Positions 25,680-34,574 of a stretch of DNA of 64,000 bases are shown here, in pieces. Origin of the DNA: NORP240 sp965222175. Lineage in GTDB: Bacteria; Pseudomonadota; Gammaproteobacteria; Pseudomonadales; Pseudohongiellaceae. The notes beneath the pieces were generated by a model. That model saw only the letters and a program-made list of their open reading frames with translations. It was not told where the DNA came from and ran no database searches. Positions within the stretch are counted from its first letter, which is position 1; each line of letters begins with the position of its first letter. The stretch is taken from the NCBI GenBank assembly GCA_965222175.1, contig OZ244938.1:2170001-2234000 (forward strand). The letters are read 5' to 3'. The position numbers were made by a program, and so were the translations under genes.

Positions 25680-27440
25680 ATGAGTGAGCAGGCGTCAACC
25701 CAGGAAGCTTCGATCGGTAAGGTATTCGGTTACTTCGCCTCCATACTCGGTCCCGAGCGTGACTACTATGTACTGGCGATAATCTATGGTCTGGGCATCA
25801 GTGCACTGTCCCTTGCCCTGCCGATATCGGTACAAATGCTGGTCAACACCATTGCCAACACCGCCTTGACCACGCCGCTGTTCGTCCTGGCCCTTACGCT
25901 GTTTGGCCTGTTGATGACCGCGGGCCTGCTCAGCGCCCTGCGCATTCACCTGATGGACCTGTTCAGCCGTCGGTTCTACGCCCGGATGGTGTCCGAGATC
26001 GCCCTGCGTTCCATTTATGCCCTGAATCCTTTTTTCCAGGACATCAACAAGGGCGCCCTGTTCAATCGCTATTTCGATATTCTTATCGTGCACAAGACCG
26101 TGCCCTACCTGTTGGTCGGCGGCTTCACCACGGTATTGCAACTGGCGTTCGGCTTTATTCTGGTATCCCTCTACCATCCCCTGTTCCTGGCTTTCGTTAT
26201 AGTTCTGGTTGCCCTCATCTGGCTGATCTGGCTGGTCTGGGGTGGCCGGGCTATCCGCAGCGCCGTGCAGGTATCTCACCGCAAGCATGCCACCGCGGCA
26301 TTTCTGGAAGGACTGGGAGCCTCCAACGGCTTTTTCAAGACGGAACGTCATATCAACGAGGCATTGACCCGCACCGACCAGGTCACCGCCGACTATATCG
26401 ACAGCCATCAACAGCACTTCCGCCATCACTTTGGCCAGACGATCTGTTTCCTGGCGCTTTACGCCAGTGCCAGCGCCGGGCTGCTGGGATTGGGAGGCTG
26501 GCTGGTCATCCAGGGTGAACTGTCCCTGGGTCAACTGGTTGCCGCCGAGGTGGTCCTGTCCGTGGCGTTCTTCGGCGTAACCCAGCTGGGCATCTACCTG
26601 GCCTACTTCTATGAACTCTGCGGCGCCCTGGATGAACTGGGTCTGTTCTATGATGTCGAACAGGAGGAACCCGCCGGTGCCGTGTCCCGTTTTGATGGTG
26701 ACGGCGCCATCGACTTTGTTCAGGCCAACGGCGATGCCCGGGGACTGCTTACCACCCTGAACTTTTCCATCCCTTCCGGAGCCCGGGTTTATGCCAACGT
26801 GGAAACCCACGGCATCCAGCGGGAAATGACCGGATTTCTCAAACGCCTGGACCAGCCGCGCAGCGGCTACGTGGCCCTGGGCGGGCAGGACGTCAAGAGC
26901 ATCCAGGCCTATGAGCTGCGTAAACATGTCATAGTGCTTGACCGGCCCAATGCCATCGAACTGACGATACGGGAGTACCTGAATCTCAGCGCGACCTCGA
27001 CGGCACCGTCCAATCTGCTCCAGACCCTTAAAACCGTCGGCCTGGGCAGGGCCATTTCCCTGCTGCCGGACGGGCTGGACACCCGTATCGCACCCACCGG
27101 CTGGCCCCTGACCATTACCGAAACCATGCAGATGAAACTGGCGGCGGCGATAATTGCCAGACCCCGTGTCCTGGTGCTGGGTGAACTGTACGATACCCTT
27201 CCCGACGAATGCCTGATCCGCTCCCTTGAGCTGCTGAAGCAGGAATCGGACACAACACTGATCTATTTTTCCAACCGCCCGCCGGGCAAAGATCTGAACT
27301 TCGATCTGTTCCTGCACCTGGGTCATGACGCGCAACAGGTCTACCCTTCCTACGCCGCCATGGAGGCAGACCGTTCTGCCGTCCGGCGCAGCGACGATCC
27401 AAATGACCCGTCCACACCCGAACCACTACCGGCAACATAG
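25680..27440 (+). CDS. ABC transporter permease/ATPase-like subunit of a type I secretion system, degenerate NBD
   Basis: A 586-residue protein with six membrane helices in residues 25-300 and a C-terminal domain aligned with ABC ATPases. The nucleotide-binding motifs have decayed. The Walker A position reads VETHGIQREM with no GxGK(S/T), the signature position reads LTITETMQMKLA, and Walker B reads RVLVLGELYD. It is the first gene of an ABC-HlyD-TolC operon. It probably needs another ATPase subunit or works as an inactive half of a heterodimer. The start at 25680 is chosen because the protein looks complete from MSEQAS. Confidence 0.8.
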   Translation: MSEQASTQEASIGKVFGYFASILGPERDYYVLAIIYGLGISALSLALPISVQMLVNTIANTALTTPLFVLALTLFGLLMTAGLLSALRIHLMDLFSRRFYARMVSEIALRSIYALNPFFQDINKGALFNRYFDILIVHKTVPYLLVGGFTTVLQLAFGFILVSLYHPLFLAFVIVLVALIWLIWLVWGGRAIRSAVQVSHRKHATAAFLEGLGASNGFFKTERHINEALTRTDQVTADYIDSHQQHFRHHFGQTICFLALYASASAGLLGLGGWLVIQGELSLGQLVAAEVVLSVAFFGVTQLGIYLAYFYELCGALDELGLFYDVEQEEPAGAVSRFDGDGAIDFVQANGDARGLLTTLNFSIPSGARVYANVETHGIQREMTGFLKRLDQPRSGYVALGGQDVKSIQAYELRKHVIVLDRPNAIELTIREYLNLSATSTAPSNLLQTLKTVGLGRAISLLPDGLDTRIAPTGWPLTITETMQMKLAAAIIARPRVLVLGELYDTLPDECLIRSLELLKQESDTTLIYFSNRPPGKDLNFDLFLHLGHDAQQVYPSYAAMEADRSAVRRSDDPNDPSTPEPLPAT

Positions 27441-27452
27441 CGTATCAAAGAC

Positions 27453-28484
27453 ATGGCATCGCGACAGTTTTATCCCGAACAGTTCAAAACACTGGCGGCC
27501 CAGAAAGTACCCCGGGTCATGCGCGCCTTCAGCTGGATGCTGTTTATCGGCGTGATCAGCGCCGGGTTATTCCTTTATTTTGTGCCCTGGGTGCAGACCA
27601 CTTCGGGCTTCGGCTCGGTGATGGCACTGGATCCCAACGATCGTCTCCAGGAAATCAATGCCCTGGTGCCGGGCCGGATCCAGGAATGGTACGTCAGGGA
27701 CGGCAGTCATGTGTCCGTGGGCGATCCCATCGTCAGGATTGTCGATGTGGACCCCCAACTGCTTACCCGGCTTGGGGCCGAGCGGGACCAGGTAATCGCC
27801 AAGCTGCGGGCGGCGGAAACTGCCCAACAGACCTCCGAACTTGACCTGGAGCGTACGCGCAGCCTGTTTAACGACGGCCTGGCTTCGCGCCGGGAATACG
27901 AACAGGCGCGAATCCGGGTAGAGGAACTGCGGGCCAGGGTCGCCGAGGCCGCGGCGGAGCTGACCCGGGTGGACGTCAACCTGTCACGGCAGTCGGTGCA
28001 GATCGTGAGGGCGCCGCGGGACGGCGTTATCCTGCGGGTATTCGCCGGGGACGCTGCCACCTTCGTCCAGGCCGGCGACGTGGTAGCCACGTTTGTGCCG
28101 GACAACGCCGGGCGGGCGGTGGAGCTGTTCATTGACGGGCGGGACGTTGCCCTGGTCCGCCCGGGTGCCCCGGTGCGGCTGCAGTTTGAAGGCTGGCCGG
28201 CAATCCAGTTCAGCGGCTGGCCATCGGTAGCCGTCGGCACCTTCAGCGGCACGGTGGTGGCGGTGGACCCTTCGGCGGACACCGGCGGGCGCTTCCGCGT
28301 GCTGGTTACGGAGGACCAGGACAGCGAGGTCTCCTGGCCGGATCAGCAGTTTGTCCGCTTCGGGTCCACGGCCCGGGGCTGGGTACTGCTGGAAACCGTA
28401 CCGGTGGGCTACGAAATCTGGCGCCAGCTGAACAACTTCCCGGCCCGACTGCCGACTGCCTCGTCGGGCACAGGCGCACGATGA
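27453..28484 (+). CDS. HlyD-family periplasmic adaptor of a type I secretion system
   Basis: A 343-residue membrane-fusion protein with one N-terminal membrane helix (about residues 25-46). A lipoyl half-motif follows (EINALVPGRIQEWYVRDGSHVSVGDPIVRI), then a coiled-coil hairpin (about residues 105-180), a second lipoyl half (VRAPRDGVILRVFAGDAATFVQAGDVVATFVP) and a beta-barrel. It bridges the inner-membrane ABC subunit and the TolC partner. It begins 12 bp after the ABC gene and overlaps the next gene by four bases. Confidence 0.88.
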   Translation: MASRQFYPEQFKTLAAQKVPRVMRAFSWMLFIGVISAGLFLYFVPWVQTTSGFGSVMALDPNDRLQEINALVPGRIQEWYVRDGSHVSVGDPIVRIVDVDPQLLTRLGAERDQVIAKLRAAETAQQTSELDLERTRSLFNDGLASRREYEQARIRVEELRARVAEAAAELTRVDVNLSRQSVQIVRAPRDGVILRVFAGDAATFVQAGDVVATFVPDNAGRAVELFIDGRDVALVRPGAPVRLQFEGWPAIQFSGWPSVAVGTFSGTVVAVDPSADTGGRFRVLVTEDQDSEVSWPDQQFVRFGSTARGWVLLETVPVGYEIWRQLNNFPARLPTASSGTGAR

Positions 28485-29923
28485 AAAAGCGTATTGCGGT
28501 CACAACCCTGCTGACCACCCTGCTACTGGCGTCCTTTGTTCATGCCGCCGAGGAACCGGAGCAGCCGGCACCGCTGACGGTGGACGAGGTACTGGCATCG
28601 TCGGCAAGGTTTTTCCCGCAGATTCTGGAAAGCCTGGCCGCCCGGCGGGCAGCGTCGGGCACGGCACTGGCAGCGGAAGGTGCCTTCGACCTGGTGTTCG
28701 GCGCCCAAGGCAGTCAGGCGAACGGCTTTTACGACAACAGCAGTGTGCGCACCAGCGCCACCCAGCGGCTGTCCACCCTCGGGGCAAGCGTGTACGCCAA
28801 CTACAGCCTGTCCAATGGCGAGTTGCCGATCTACCGTGACGTCGACTACACCGGTACCGGCGGCGCCATCAAGGTGGGCATGCTGTTCTCGTTGTTACGG
28901 GACCGGCGCATCGATCCCCAGCGATTCGGCGTGGTGGACTCCCGCCTGAATCTGCAGCAGGCCGAGCTCGACGTACTGATGACCCGAATCGGTGTCCAGG
29001 AACGCGCCCTGATTGCCTACTGGAACTGGGTAGCCAGGGGTCGCCAGCTGCTGGTGTACGAGGAATTGCTACAACTGGCCCTTGATCGCCAGGAAGGTCT
29101 TGAAGACGAGGTCGAGCAAGGTGCCCGGGCGCAGATATTTCTCACCGAGAACCTGCAGAACATTACCCGGCGACGCGGCCTGGCGACTTCTGCCCGCCGG
29201 GACCTGACGGTCGCTGCCAATACCCTGTCGCTGTATCTGCGGGACCAGGCTGGCAGCCCGATGATCGTCCCGGCGGATCGCCTGCCTGCAGAAATCCCCA
29301 CCGACGAGGTCTTCGCCGACAGCGTCCCTCCCGAAGTATCGGTTTCGGAGGCACTGGCGCGAAGACCCGAACTGGACATCCTGCGTACCGCCATAGAGCG
29401 CGAACACAATCGCATCGCCCTGGCGGAAAACCAGCTGAAACCTCGCTTCGATTTTTTCGTGGAAGTGCAGCAGGGCCTTGGTGCCATTGCCGAGGGTGGC
29501 CCCTCCCGCAATGCCACTGACACCATGGCCGGGTTTACCTTTTCCCTGCCGCTGCAGCAGCGCAGCGGTCGTGGCCGGCTGGTAAGAGCCAGGGCTGACC
29601 TGGATGCGCGTCAAATGCAGCAGCGCCTGCGGGAAGAGCAGATCGAGCTGGAAGTACGCAACCTGCTGGTGGACCTGGACGTGTCGCGGGAACTGCTGGA
29701 ACTGGCCGCCCAGGAAGTGCAGCAGTCGGAGATCATGCGCGCCTCGGAACTGCGTCGCTTCGAAAGCGGCGCCAGTGATTTTTTCCTGCTGAATATTCGC
29801 GAGGAAACCGCGGCTAACGCCAGGGTGCGCATGCTGGAAGCAGCCCTGAGGGCGCGCATAGCCCGGGCCAACTACGATGCGGCAACAGTTGACACGGCGC
29901 GACTGGGGATAACGGTGGATTGA
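28481..29923 (+). CDS. TolC-family outer membrane channel
   Basis: A 480-residue outer membrane efflux protein with a signal peptide (cleavage near VHAAEE, residue 23). Two repeated halves follow, ending in heptad-rich helices such as NRIALAENQLKPRFDFFVEVQQGL and RRFESGASDFFLLNIREETAANARVRMLEAALRARIARANYDAAT. It completes the exporter encoded with the preceding two genes. The ATGA overlap with the adaptor gene indicates coupling. Confidence 0.88.
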   Translation: MKKRIAVTTLLTTLLLASFVHAAEEPEQPAPLTVDEVLASSARFFPQILESLAARRAASGTALAAEGAFDLVFGAQGSQANGFYDNSSVRTSATQRLSTLGASVYANYSLSNGELPIYRDVDYTGTGGAIKVGMLFSLLRDRRIDPQRFGVVDSRLNLQQAELDVLMTRIGVQERALIAYWNWVARGRQLLVYEELLQLALDRQEGLEDEVEQGARAQIFLTENLQNITRRRGLATSARRDLTVAANTLSLYLRDQAGSPMIVPADRLPAEIPTDEVFADSVPPEVSVSEALARRPELDILRTAIEREHNRIALAENQLKPRFDFFVEVQQGLGAIAEGGPSRNATDTMAGFTFSLPLQQRSGRGRLVRARADLDARQMQQRLREEQIELEVRNLLVDLDVSRELLELAAQEVQQSEIMRASELRRFESGASDFFLLNIREETAANARVRMLEAALRARIARANYDAATVDTARLGITVD

Positions 29924-29953
29924 CCGCCGGCGGAAACCCGGTGGCGGCAGCGG

Positions 29954-31306
29954 TTACACCACGCCGAACGGATGGTATTCCAGGCCGGCAACGGTCAGGT
30001 CGGCCAGGCCGATCAGCTCCTCGTTCAGCGGGTATTCCGCCGCCGCCACCGCCAGCCCTGCCTGGCTGAACTCGCCGGTCTCCAGCCAGCCCGTGTACAG
30101 TTCCAGGTCCTCCTGTGGCGGGGTAACACCAACGAGGTTGCTGTACAGCAAATTGATAACTGCTTCGTTGGACGGCGCCGGGCCCAGGACTGTCTCCAGG
30201 GCGATTGCCATCAGCTCTTCGTAGCTGATGCCGGCCTCGTCCAGGTAATTAAGGCCGATACCGACGAAATCCCTGACGTACCAGTTGTCTTTTCCCAGCA
30301 TTACGCCGAGCAGCCGGGCAATCTGTCCCGCATTGCCATCCAGATCCAGGGCGATAGACACGTCGTCGAATTCGATACGCTCCACAGACACCAGCAGATC
30401 CTGATGCCCGGTGAGGGGATCCAGCAAACCGGCTCCCTGCTCTTCCGGCATCAGCTCGTAGTCGGCGCGTCCCCCGGCATAGATAACGGTATCGACTCCG
30501 CCCAGGCCCAGCAGTTCGTCGTTGTCCGGGCTGATCTGGATAAACAGATCTGTTGCATCCGACCCCCTGATAACCTCGGCAGATTCCGTACCCAGAATCA
30601 TGCTCCGAGCCGAACCGATACCGAATTGTCCGCCAAGTCCGTCGGTACCGTACAGGTACAGCAGCGCTGCCTGGTCAAAATCACTGAACTGTGTCTTGTA
30701 GGGTGTCGTTTCGTTGTAGGACATCAGGGTATTCCCGGTGTTATCCAGCTCTGCACTTAATGTCACCGGCCCTTCGAAGGGGTGTTCCAGGCCAAGCAGA
30801 TGACCCAGTTCGTGGAGCAGCACCTCGTAGCCGTAGGTTCCCGGGGTCAATACGCGGGTATCCAGCCGGAATTCGGTGTCGTCGAATATCAGTACCCCCT
30901 CGTAGTCCAGGTTGAAGATTTCCCCGGTGTCCGGCCAGAACCTGTAACCGTACTGGGTCAGCGCGATGGCCGTCACCCCGGGCGTCACGTAGTCGCCATT
31001 GACAAAATACCAGTCGGCCCCGGCGCCACTGACCTCCCTGAACTCGATCCCGGTAAGCTCGGTCACGGTTTCCAGGGCACGCCTGACATTGTTGATTTGC
31101 ACCAGGTTGAGGAAGTTGGTCTCCCCTTTTACGTAATCCGCCACATTGATCAGTTCCGGCAGGGTATTGAAACTGTAGGTCACGTAGGGACGGAACAGTC
31201 CAAGAAAATTCAGGTGCCACTGATCGCCATCACTGGTCACCAGACTGTCTATCCAGACATTCCCGGTCTCCAGAGTTGTCGTCAGGTCATCGGCGAGCAG
31301 TTGCAT
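29954..31306 (-). CDS. Serralysin-like metalloprotease, probable type I secretion substrate
   Basis: A 450-residue predicted secreted zinc protease. The metzincin site HELGHLLGLEH (H165, E166, H169, H175) and Met-turn NTLMSYNET (M195) match family M10. A single reduced RTX-type block (GLGGVDTVIYAGGRADYEL) follows the catalytic part. The C-terminal 130 residues (DWYVRDFVGIGLNYLD onward) resemble the DUF4214-like tails of type I substrates. There is no N-terminal signal peptide. It is convergent with the adjacent secretion operon, 30 bp apart, which fits a substrate-exporter pair. Confidence 0.82.
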   Translation of the reverse strand: MQLLADDLTTTLETGNVWIDSLVTSDGDQWHLNFLGLFRPYVTYSFNTLPELINVADYVKGETNFLNLVQINNVRRALETVTELTGIEFREVSGAGADWYFVNGDYVTPGVTAIALTQYGYRFWPDTGEIFNLDYEGVLIFDDTEFRLDTRVLTPGTYGYEVLLHELGHLLGLEHPFEGPVTLSAELDNTGNTLMSYNETTPYKTQFSDFDQAALLYLYGTDGLGGQFGIGSARSMILGTESAEVIRGSDATDLFIQISPDNDELLGLGGVDTVIYAGGRADYELMPEEQGAGLLDPLTGHQDLLVSVERIEFDDVSIALDLDGNAGQIARLLGVMLGKDNWYVRDFVGIGLNYLDEAGISYEELMAIALETVLGPAPSNEAVINLLYSNLVGVTPPQEDLELYTGWLETGEFSQAGLAVAAAEYPLNEELIGLADLTVAGLEYHPFGVV

Positions 31307-31534
31307 GGGTTGTCATTCTGCGGGCACAGGGGCGTGGTTATCAGGTCTGTGTCAAGCATTCACTACCCGCGGGAATTCGTCAACTTCCGGATTCACACTT
31401 CAACACCCGGGGAAAGCCGGACACCACCGACTGGATTGGCGGCAATCCCTGGACTTTTGCGGCAATACCTGCAACTTTGCTCCTTCCGCCCCGATGCGCG
31501 GAATCCTTGAACCCAACCAACTGGAGAATACATC

Positions 31535-31915
31535 ATGAAAAAAATTATCATTGGCTGCTGTCTCGTGCTGCTGAGTTTCCAGGCCGGTGCGCAATCCGAC
31601 TATGCCGCAACCTGGACCATCAGCGGTCTCACCTTCGGCACGAATGCGGATGACCAGTTGCTGCTGGACCTGGATGAGAGTTCCCGGTTTATCAAAGTCA
31701 ACGGCGTGTTGCTGACCGACGAGGGTGACGCGTGGAATGCCGCCGGCAACTGCCACTTCACCACCGACGAATTTCTGATCTGTACCATGTCGATAGATTT
31801 CTATACGCTGGAAGTGATCATTGACCTGGTTGACGGTAGCGGAACTGCAGCCGTGCTTGATTATGACGGCTTTTTCCTGGAAGAAGGGTCAGTGGTATTG
31901 ACCGACCTGTTCTGA
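31535..31915 (+). CDS. Small exported hypothetical protein
   Basis: A 126-residue protein with a clear signal peptide (MKKIIIGCCLVLLSFQAGAQ, cleavage after residue 20). The mature part of about 106 residues is acidic and strand-rich, with two cysteines (NCHF and ICTM) that could form one disulfide. I do not recognise the family. It might be the partner or inhibitor of the neighbouring protease; small periplasmic inhibitors accompany some serralysins, but no motif proves this. Confidence 0.7.
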   Translation: MKKIIIGCCLVLLSFQAGAQSDYAATWTISGLTFGTNADDQLLLDLDESSRFIKVNGVLLTDEGDAWNAAGNCHFTTDEFLICTMSIDFYTLEVIIDLVDGSGTAAVLDYDGFFLEEGSVVLTDLF

Positions 31916-31928
31916 TCCGGACACGCAG

Positions 31929-31995
31929 CAGGGCTTGTTCCGCTACCACACAACGTCGCCTGCTCAGCGTCTGACGGCAGGCGTAACAAGCCCTG
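31929..31995. repeat. Nested inverted repeats after the small exported protein gene
   Basis: CAGGGCTTGTT (31929-31939) and AACAAGCCCTG (31985-31995) are perfect 11-bp arms. Inside them CGCCTG (31957-31962) pairs with CAGGCG (31978-31983). TTATTG follows. It may act as a Rho-independent-like or mRNA-stabilising structure. Confidence 0.6.
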
Positions 31996-32062
31996 TTATT
32001 GAAATTAATCGGATTCTGGTTGAAGATTCCAGAGGTCAGATTAATGACGGGGACCGTTTATC

Positions 32063-32614
32063 ATGTCTATCTCAACCGGAACCAGGAGCGATTCACCAGT
32101 GTCACTTCTCAGGGAGAGTCTATTCGCTTGCTACGCCAGGCTGATCCTGATGATACTTGCCCGCCGGATCTGCGGACGACTGGAGGCGGGAGAGTACAGC
32201 TTCCAGATCAGGCAATTGCACGAAGCGGACAAGGCGATCATCGACCGGTTTTTCTCGGAGGAAACGCAGCAGGACGATCTGGTCTATACCGGCATAGAAT
32301 CAAAGCGATTCAACTTCAGACATCCCTGTTTCAGTTACTTCGGCATTTTTGCGGGCGAACAACTGGCCGCGCTGGGCTGGGTCAAAATCCTGGGGCGCAG
32401 TTCGGTAGAGCGGATCATACTGATCGGCAGGTCCTGGCGACGCCGGGGACTTAGAAGTGCCTGGTACGCGCGAAACAGTATCCTCTGTCAGCGGATGGGC
32501 CTGGTCACCATCACCAGGATCAATGAGAACAACAAGGTGATGCTGGACATCTACCGCAACAAGGGATTCTCCCTTGATCGCAAGGAAGGTCACCTGTATA
32601 TCGTGGAAGAATGA
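32063..32614 (+). CDS. GNAT-like N-acetyltransferase
   Basis: A 183-residue protein with GNAT-type layout from about residue 45: FQIRQLHEADKAIIDRFFS, YFGIFAGEQLAALGWVKIL, ERIILIGRSWRRRGLRSAWYARN in the acyl-CoA loop region, and ITRINENNKVMLDIYRNKGFSLDRKEGHLYIV as the C-terminal strand and helix. The acyl-CoA loop is not a textbook Q/RxxGxG/A, so the call rests on overall pattern. The first 40 residues may not be translated: the next candidate start is ATG 32150, in the segment MILARRICGRLEAG. Confidence 0.55.
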   Translation: MSISTGTRSDSPVSLLRESLFACYARLILMILARRICGRLEAGEYSFQIRQLHEADKAIIDRFFSEETQQDDLVYTGIESKRFNFRHPCFSYFGIFAGEQLAALGWVKILGRSSVERIILIGRSWRRRGLRSAWYARNSILCQRMGLVTITRINENNKVMLDIYRNKGFSLDRKEGHLYIVEE

Positions 32615-33131
32615 CCGTTCTGCCCCCAGGTCAAGCGATGCAACCAGGGACTCTCTGATTTAGGAATAGCCCGTCGTCGGCCAGGCAGCGACTCCCCATC
32701 CACAGCCGATATCCATAACCCGCATTCCGCGCCCATCTCAAGTTGACGGAACGCCAGGTCAAATTTTTCCTCCTGGGCGCAGTTTCTAAGACTGTGCACT
32801 CAGCCGTCCATGCCCGGTGAACCGAAGACGGATAAGGTTAAAAGTGAGGACCGGGGCGAACATGAGCACTGGCTGCGGGCATAAATCGGTTTCATGCCCG
32901 GACTCTCGACCCGGCAATTAATCAGCACAATAATCTGACTTTCAACAACGGTGTCACCGTCAGCATTTTAAAAAACTATTACTGTAAAACAGGCCAGCGG
33001 GTAGAACGGGTTATCCGCCGCGATTCCTGCTGAGACGCGAATCAACTCAATTCTGGAGATAAATTGTACAGAATTACGCCGGATTACCGATGCAATGAAA
33101 ACAGCGACGATAAAAACAGGAATGACACCCA
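32615..33131. other. Gene-free stretch with one dispersed repeat copy
   Basis: GGGACTCTCTGATTTAGGAA (32648-32667) is a copy of the GGAACCTCTGATT repeat. From about 32920 the sequence is AT-rich and probably holds the promoter of the AAA ATPase gene. I see no gene in this 517-bp gap. Confidence 0.5.
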
Positions 33132-34412
33132 ATGATTCAGGACCCCATTGCAGTTGAAGAAGTATTCTCGCCGGAAGCGCCGTCAACCGTTGATGACGTG
33201 GATGTGCCGCTGTCCCTGATAGAAGACATCATGCTGCGCTACCTGTATACCCGCACCAACGCCAGTATCAGCGCCCTGAGCGAGGTCCTCAAAATACCCT
33301 TTGGCATACTCATGGTGCTGTTCCGACGACTTCGGGAACGCCAGCTCTTCGAAATCATGGGTATGGAAGGCAATGACTTCAATTTTACCCTGTCCGGCAA
33401 GGGACGCGCTCTTGCCGGCGAACGTTTCAACGTCTGCGGCTATTCCGGACCGGTGCCGGTCTCCATGGATGTCTACTTCAACGCCGTGCGATCCCAGGCG
33501 GCACAGCTTTCCTTCAATCGCGAGTACCTGAAAGAAACCTTTTCCGATCTCGTGCTCCCGGACAACCTGCTGGATCAGCTCGGCCCGGCGCTGATATCAC
33601 ACAAGGCCATCTTTCTCTATGGCCCCACGGGTAACGGCAAGACCAGTATCGCCAGCCGTCTCGGCAGGATTTTTGACGATACCGTCCTGATTCCTCATGC
33701 CGTGGAATTCGACGGCCAGGTAATCATCGTTTACGACCCCTCGGTCCACGAGGCCGTGGACGACCAGCAGCAGCACGGTGATCCGCGCTGGGTCCGCTGC
33801 CGGCGACCCAGCATTTTCGTCGGCGGGGAACTGGAGCAGAAAATGCTGGAGCTGGCCATGGAGGAAGTGTCCAAGACCTACGCGGCACCGCTGCAGATGA
33901 AGGCCAACAACGGCGTCCTGGTAATCGACGATTTCGGACGGCAGATTGTTCCGCCCGACTACCTGCTCAACCGCTGGATCGTACCCCTGGATCGCCGTAT
34001 CGACTACCTGACCTTGCGTTACGGCATGAAGTTCGCGCTGCCATTCGAAATGGTGGTGGTCTTCTCCACCAACCTTGATCCCAACGAGCTCACCGACCAG
34101 GCTTTCCTGCGGCGTATTCAGAACAAGATTTACGTGGATTCCGTCAGCGAGGAGGATTTCGACAGGATCTTCCTGAACGTGGCCGACACCCTGCAGATTC
34201 CCATGGAGGATGACAGCGGCACCGTCCTGAGAAAGCTGTGCCTCGCCTCCGACGATGGCGAGCTCAGGGCCTGCTACCCCACCGATATCATTGACATTAT
34301 CCGCGCCATCAGCAACTACGAGGATACCCCCCCGGTAGTCAATCACGACACCCTGCAGCGCGCGGTGGATCAGTACTTCACCCGTCCGGGCTCCCTGGCT
34401 GCCAACGCCTGA
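33132..34412 (+). CDS. AAA ATPase with N-terminal winged-helix-like domain
   Basis: A 426-residue protein. Residues 1-100 look like a winged helix (LRYLYTRTNASISALSEVLKIPFGILMVLFRRLRERQL). The ATPase core has Walker A FLYGPTGNGKTS near residue 160 and Walker B NGVLVIDDFGRQ near residue 262. FSTNLDPNELTDQAFLRRIQNKI provides the sensor and arginine-finger region. A YPTDIIDIIRAISNYE helical lid follows. It resembles MoxR/magnesium-chelatase-like AAA proteins; the client is unknown. AGGA lies before the start. It is not in an obvious operon. Confidence 0.75.
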   Translation: MIQDPIAVEEVFSPEAPSTVDDVDVPLSLIEDIMLRYLYTRTNASISALSEVLKIPFGILMVLFRRLRERQLFEIMGMEGNDFNFTLSGKGRALAGERFNVCGYSGPVPVSMDVYFNAVRSQAAQLSFNREYLKETFSDLVLPDNLLDQLGPALISHKAIFLYGPTGNGKTSIASRLGRIFDDTVLIPHAVEFDGQVIIVYDPSVHEAVDDQQQHGDPRWVRCRRPSIFVGGELEQKMLELAMEEVSKTYAAPLQMKANNGVLVIDDFGRQIVPPDYLLNRWIVPLDRRIDYLTLRYGMKFALPFEMVVVFSTNLDPNELTDQAFLRRIQNKIYVDSVSEEDFDRIFLNVADTLQIPMEDDSGTVLRKLCLASDDGELRACYPTDIIDIIRAISNYEDTPPVVNHDTLQRAVDQYFTRPGSLAANA

Positions 34413-34555
34413 TCGGCGGCCTGGCGGTGTCCGAAAGGCAGCCAGGCAGCGGTGGCGCAACCGGCATCCTGTCGTTTTTCGCCCCGCCCTGCCCCGCGGG
34501 TTTCAACCTCGCGATTGCCGCAGCACCGCGACAACGGAATCCTGGTACCAGCAAA

Positions 34556-34573
34556 GGAACCTCTGATTTCAGG
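34556..34573. repeat. Dispersed repeat copy (GGAACCTCTGATT family)
   Basis: GGAACCTCTGATTTCAGG lies just past the 3' end of the arsenite carrier gene (last codon at 34575). It matches the termini of the element at 38241-38372. Confidence 0.55.
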
Positions 34574-34574
34574 G

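Noticed and set aside
25695..27335. Long open frame antisense to the ABC subunit gene (546 codons)
   Set aside because: Residue pattern is Gln/His/Gly-rich without any domain. It is the mirror frame of a clearly conserved gene in GC-rich DNA, with no ribosome site.
27453..29923. Second RND efflux system
   Set aside because: The inner-membrane partner is an ABC-type protein with six helices, so adaptor and TolC belong to a type I secretion system.
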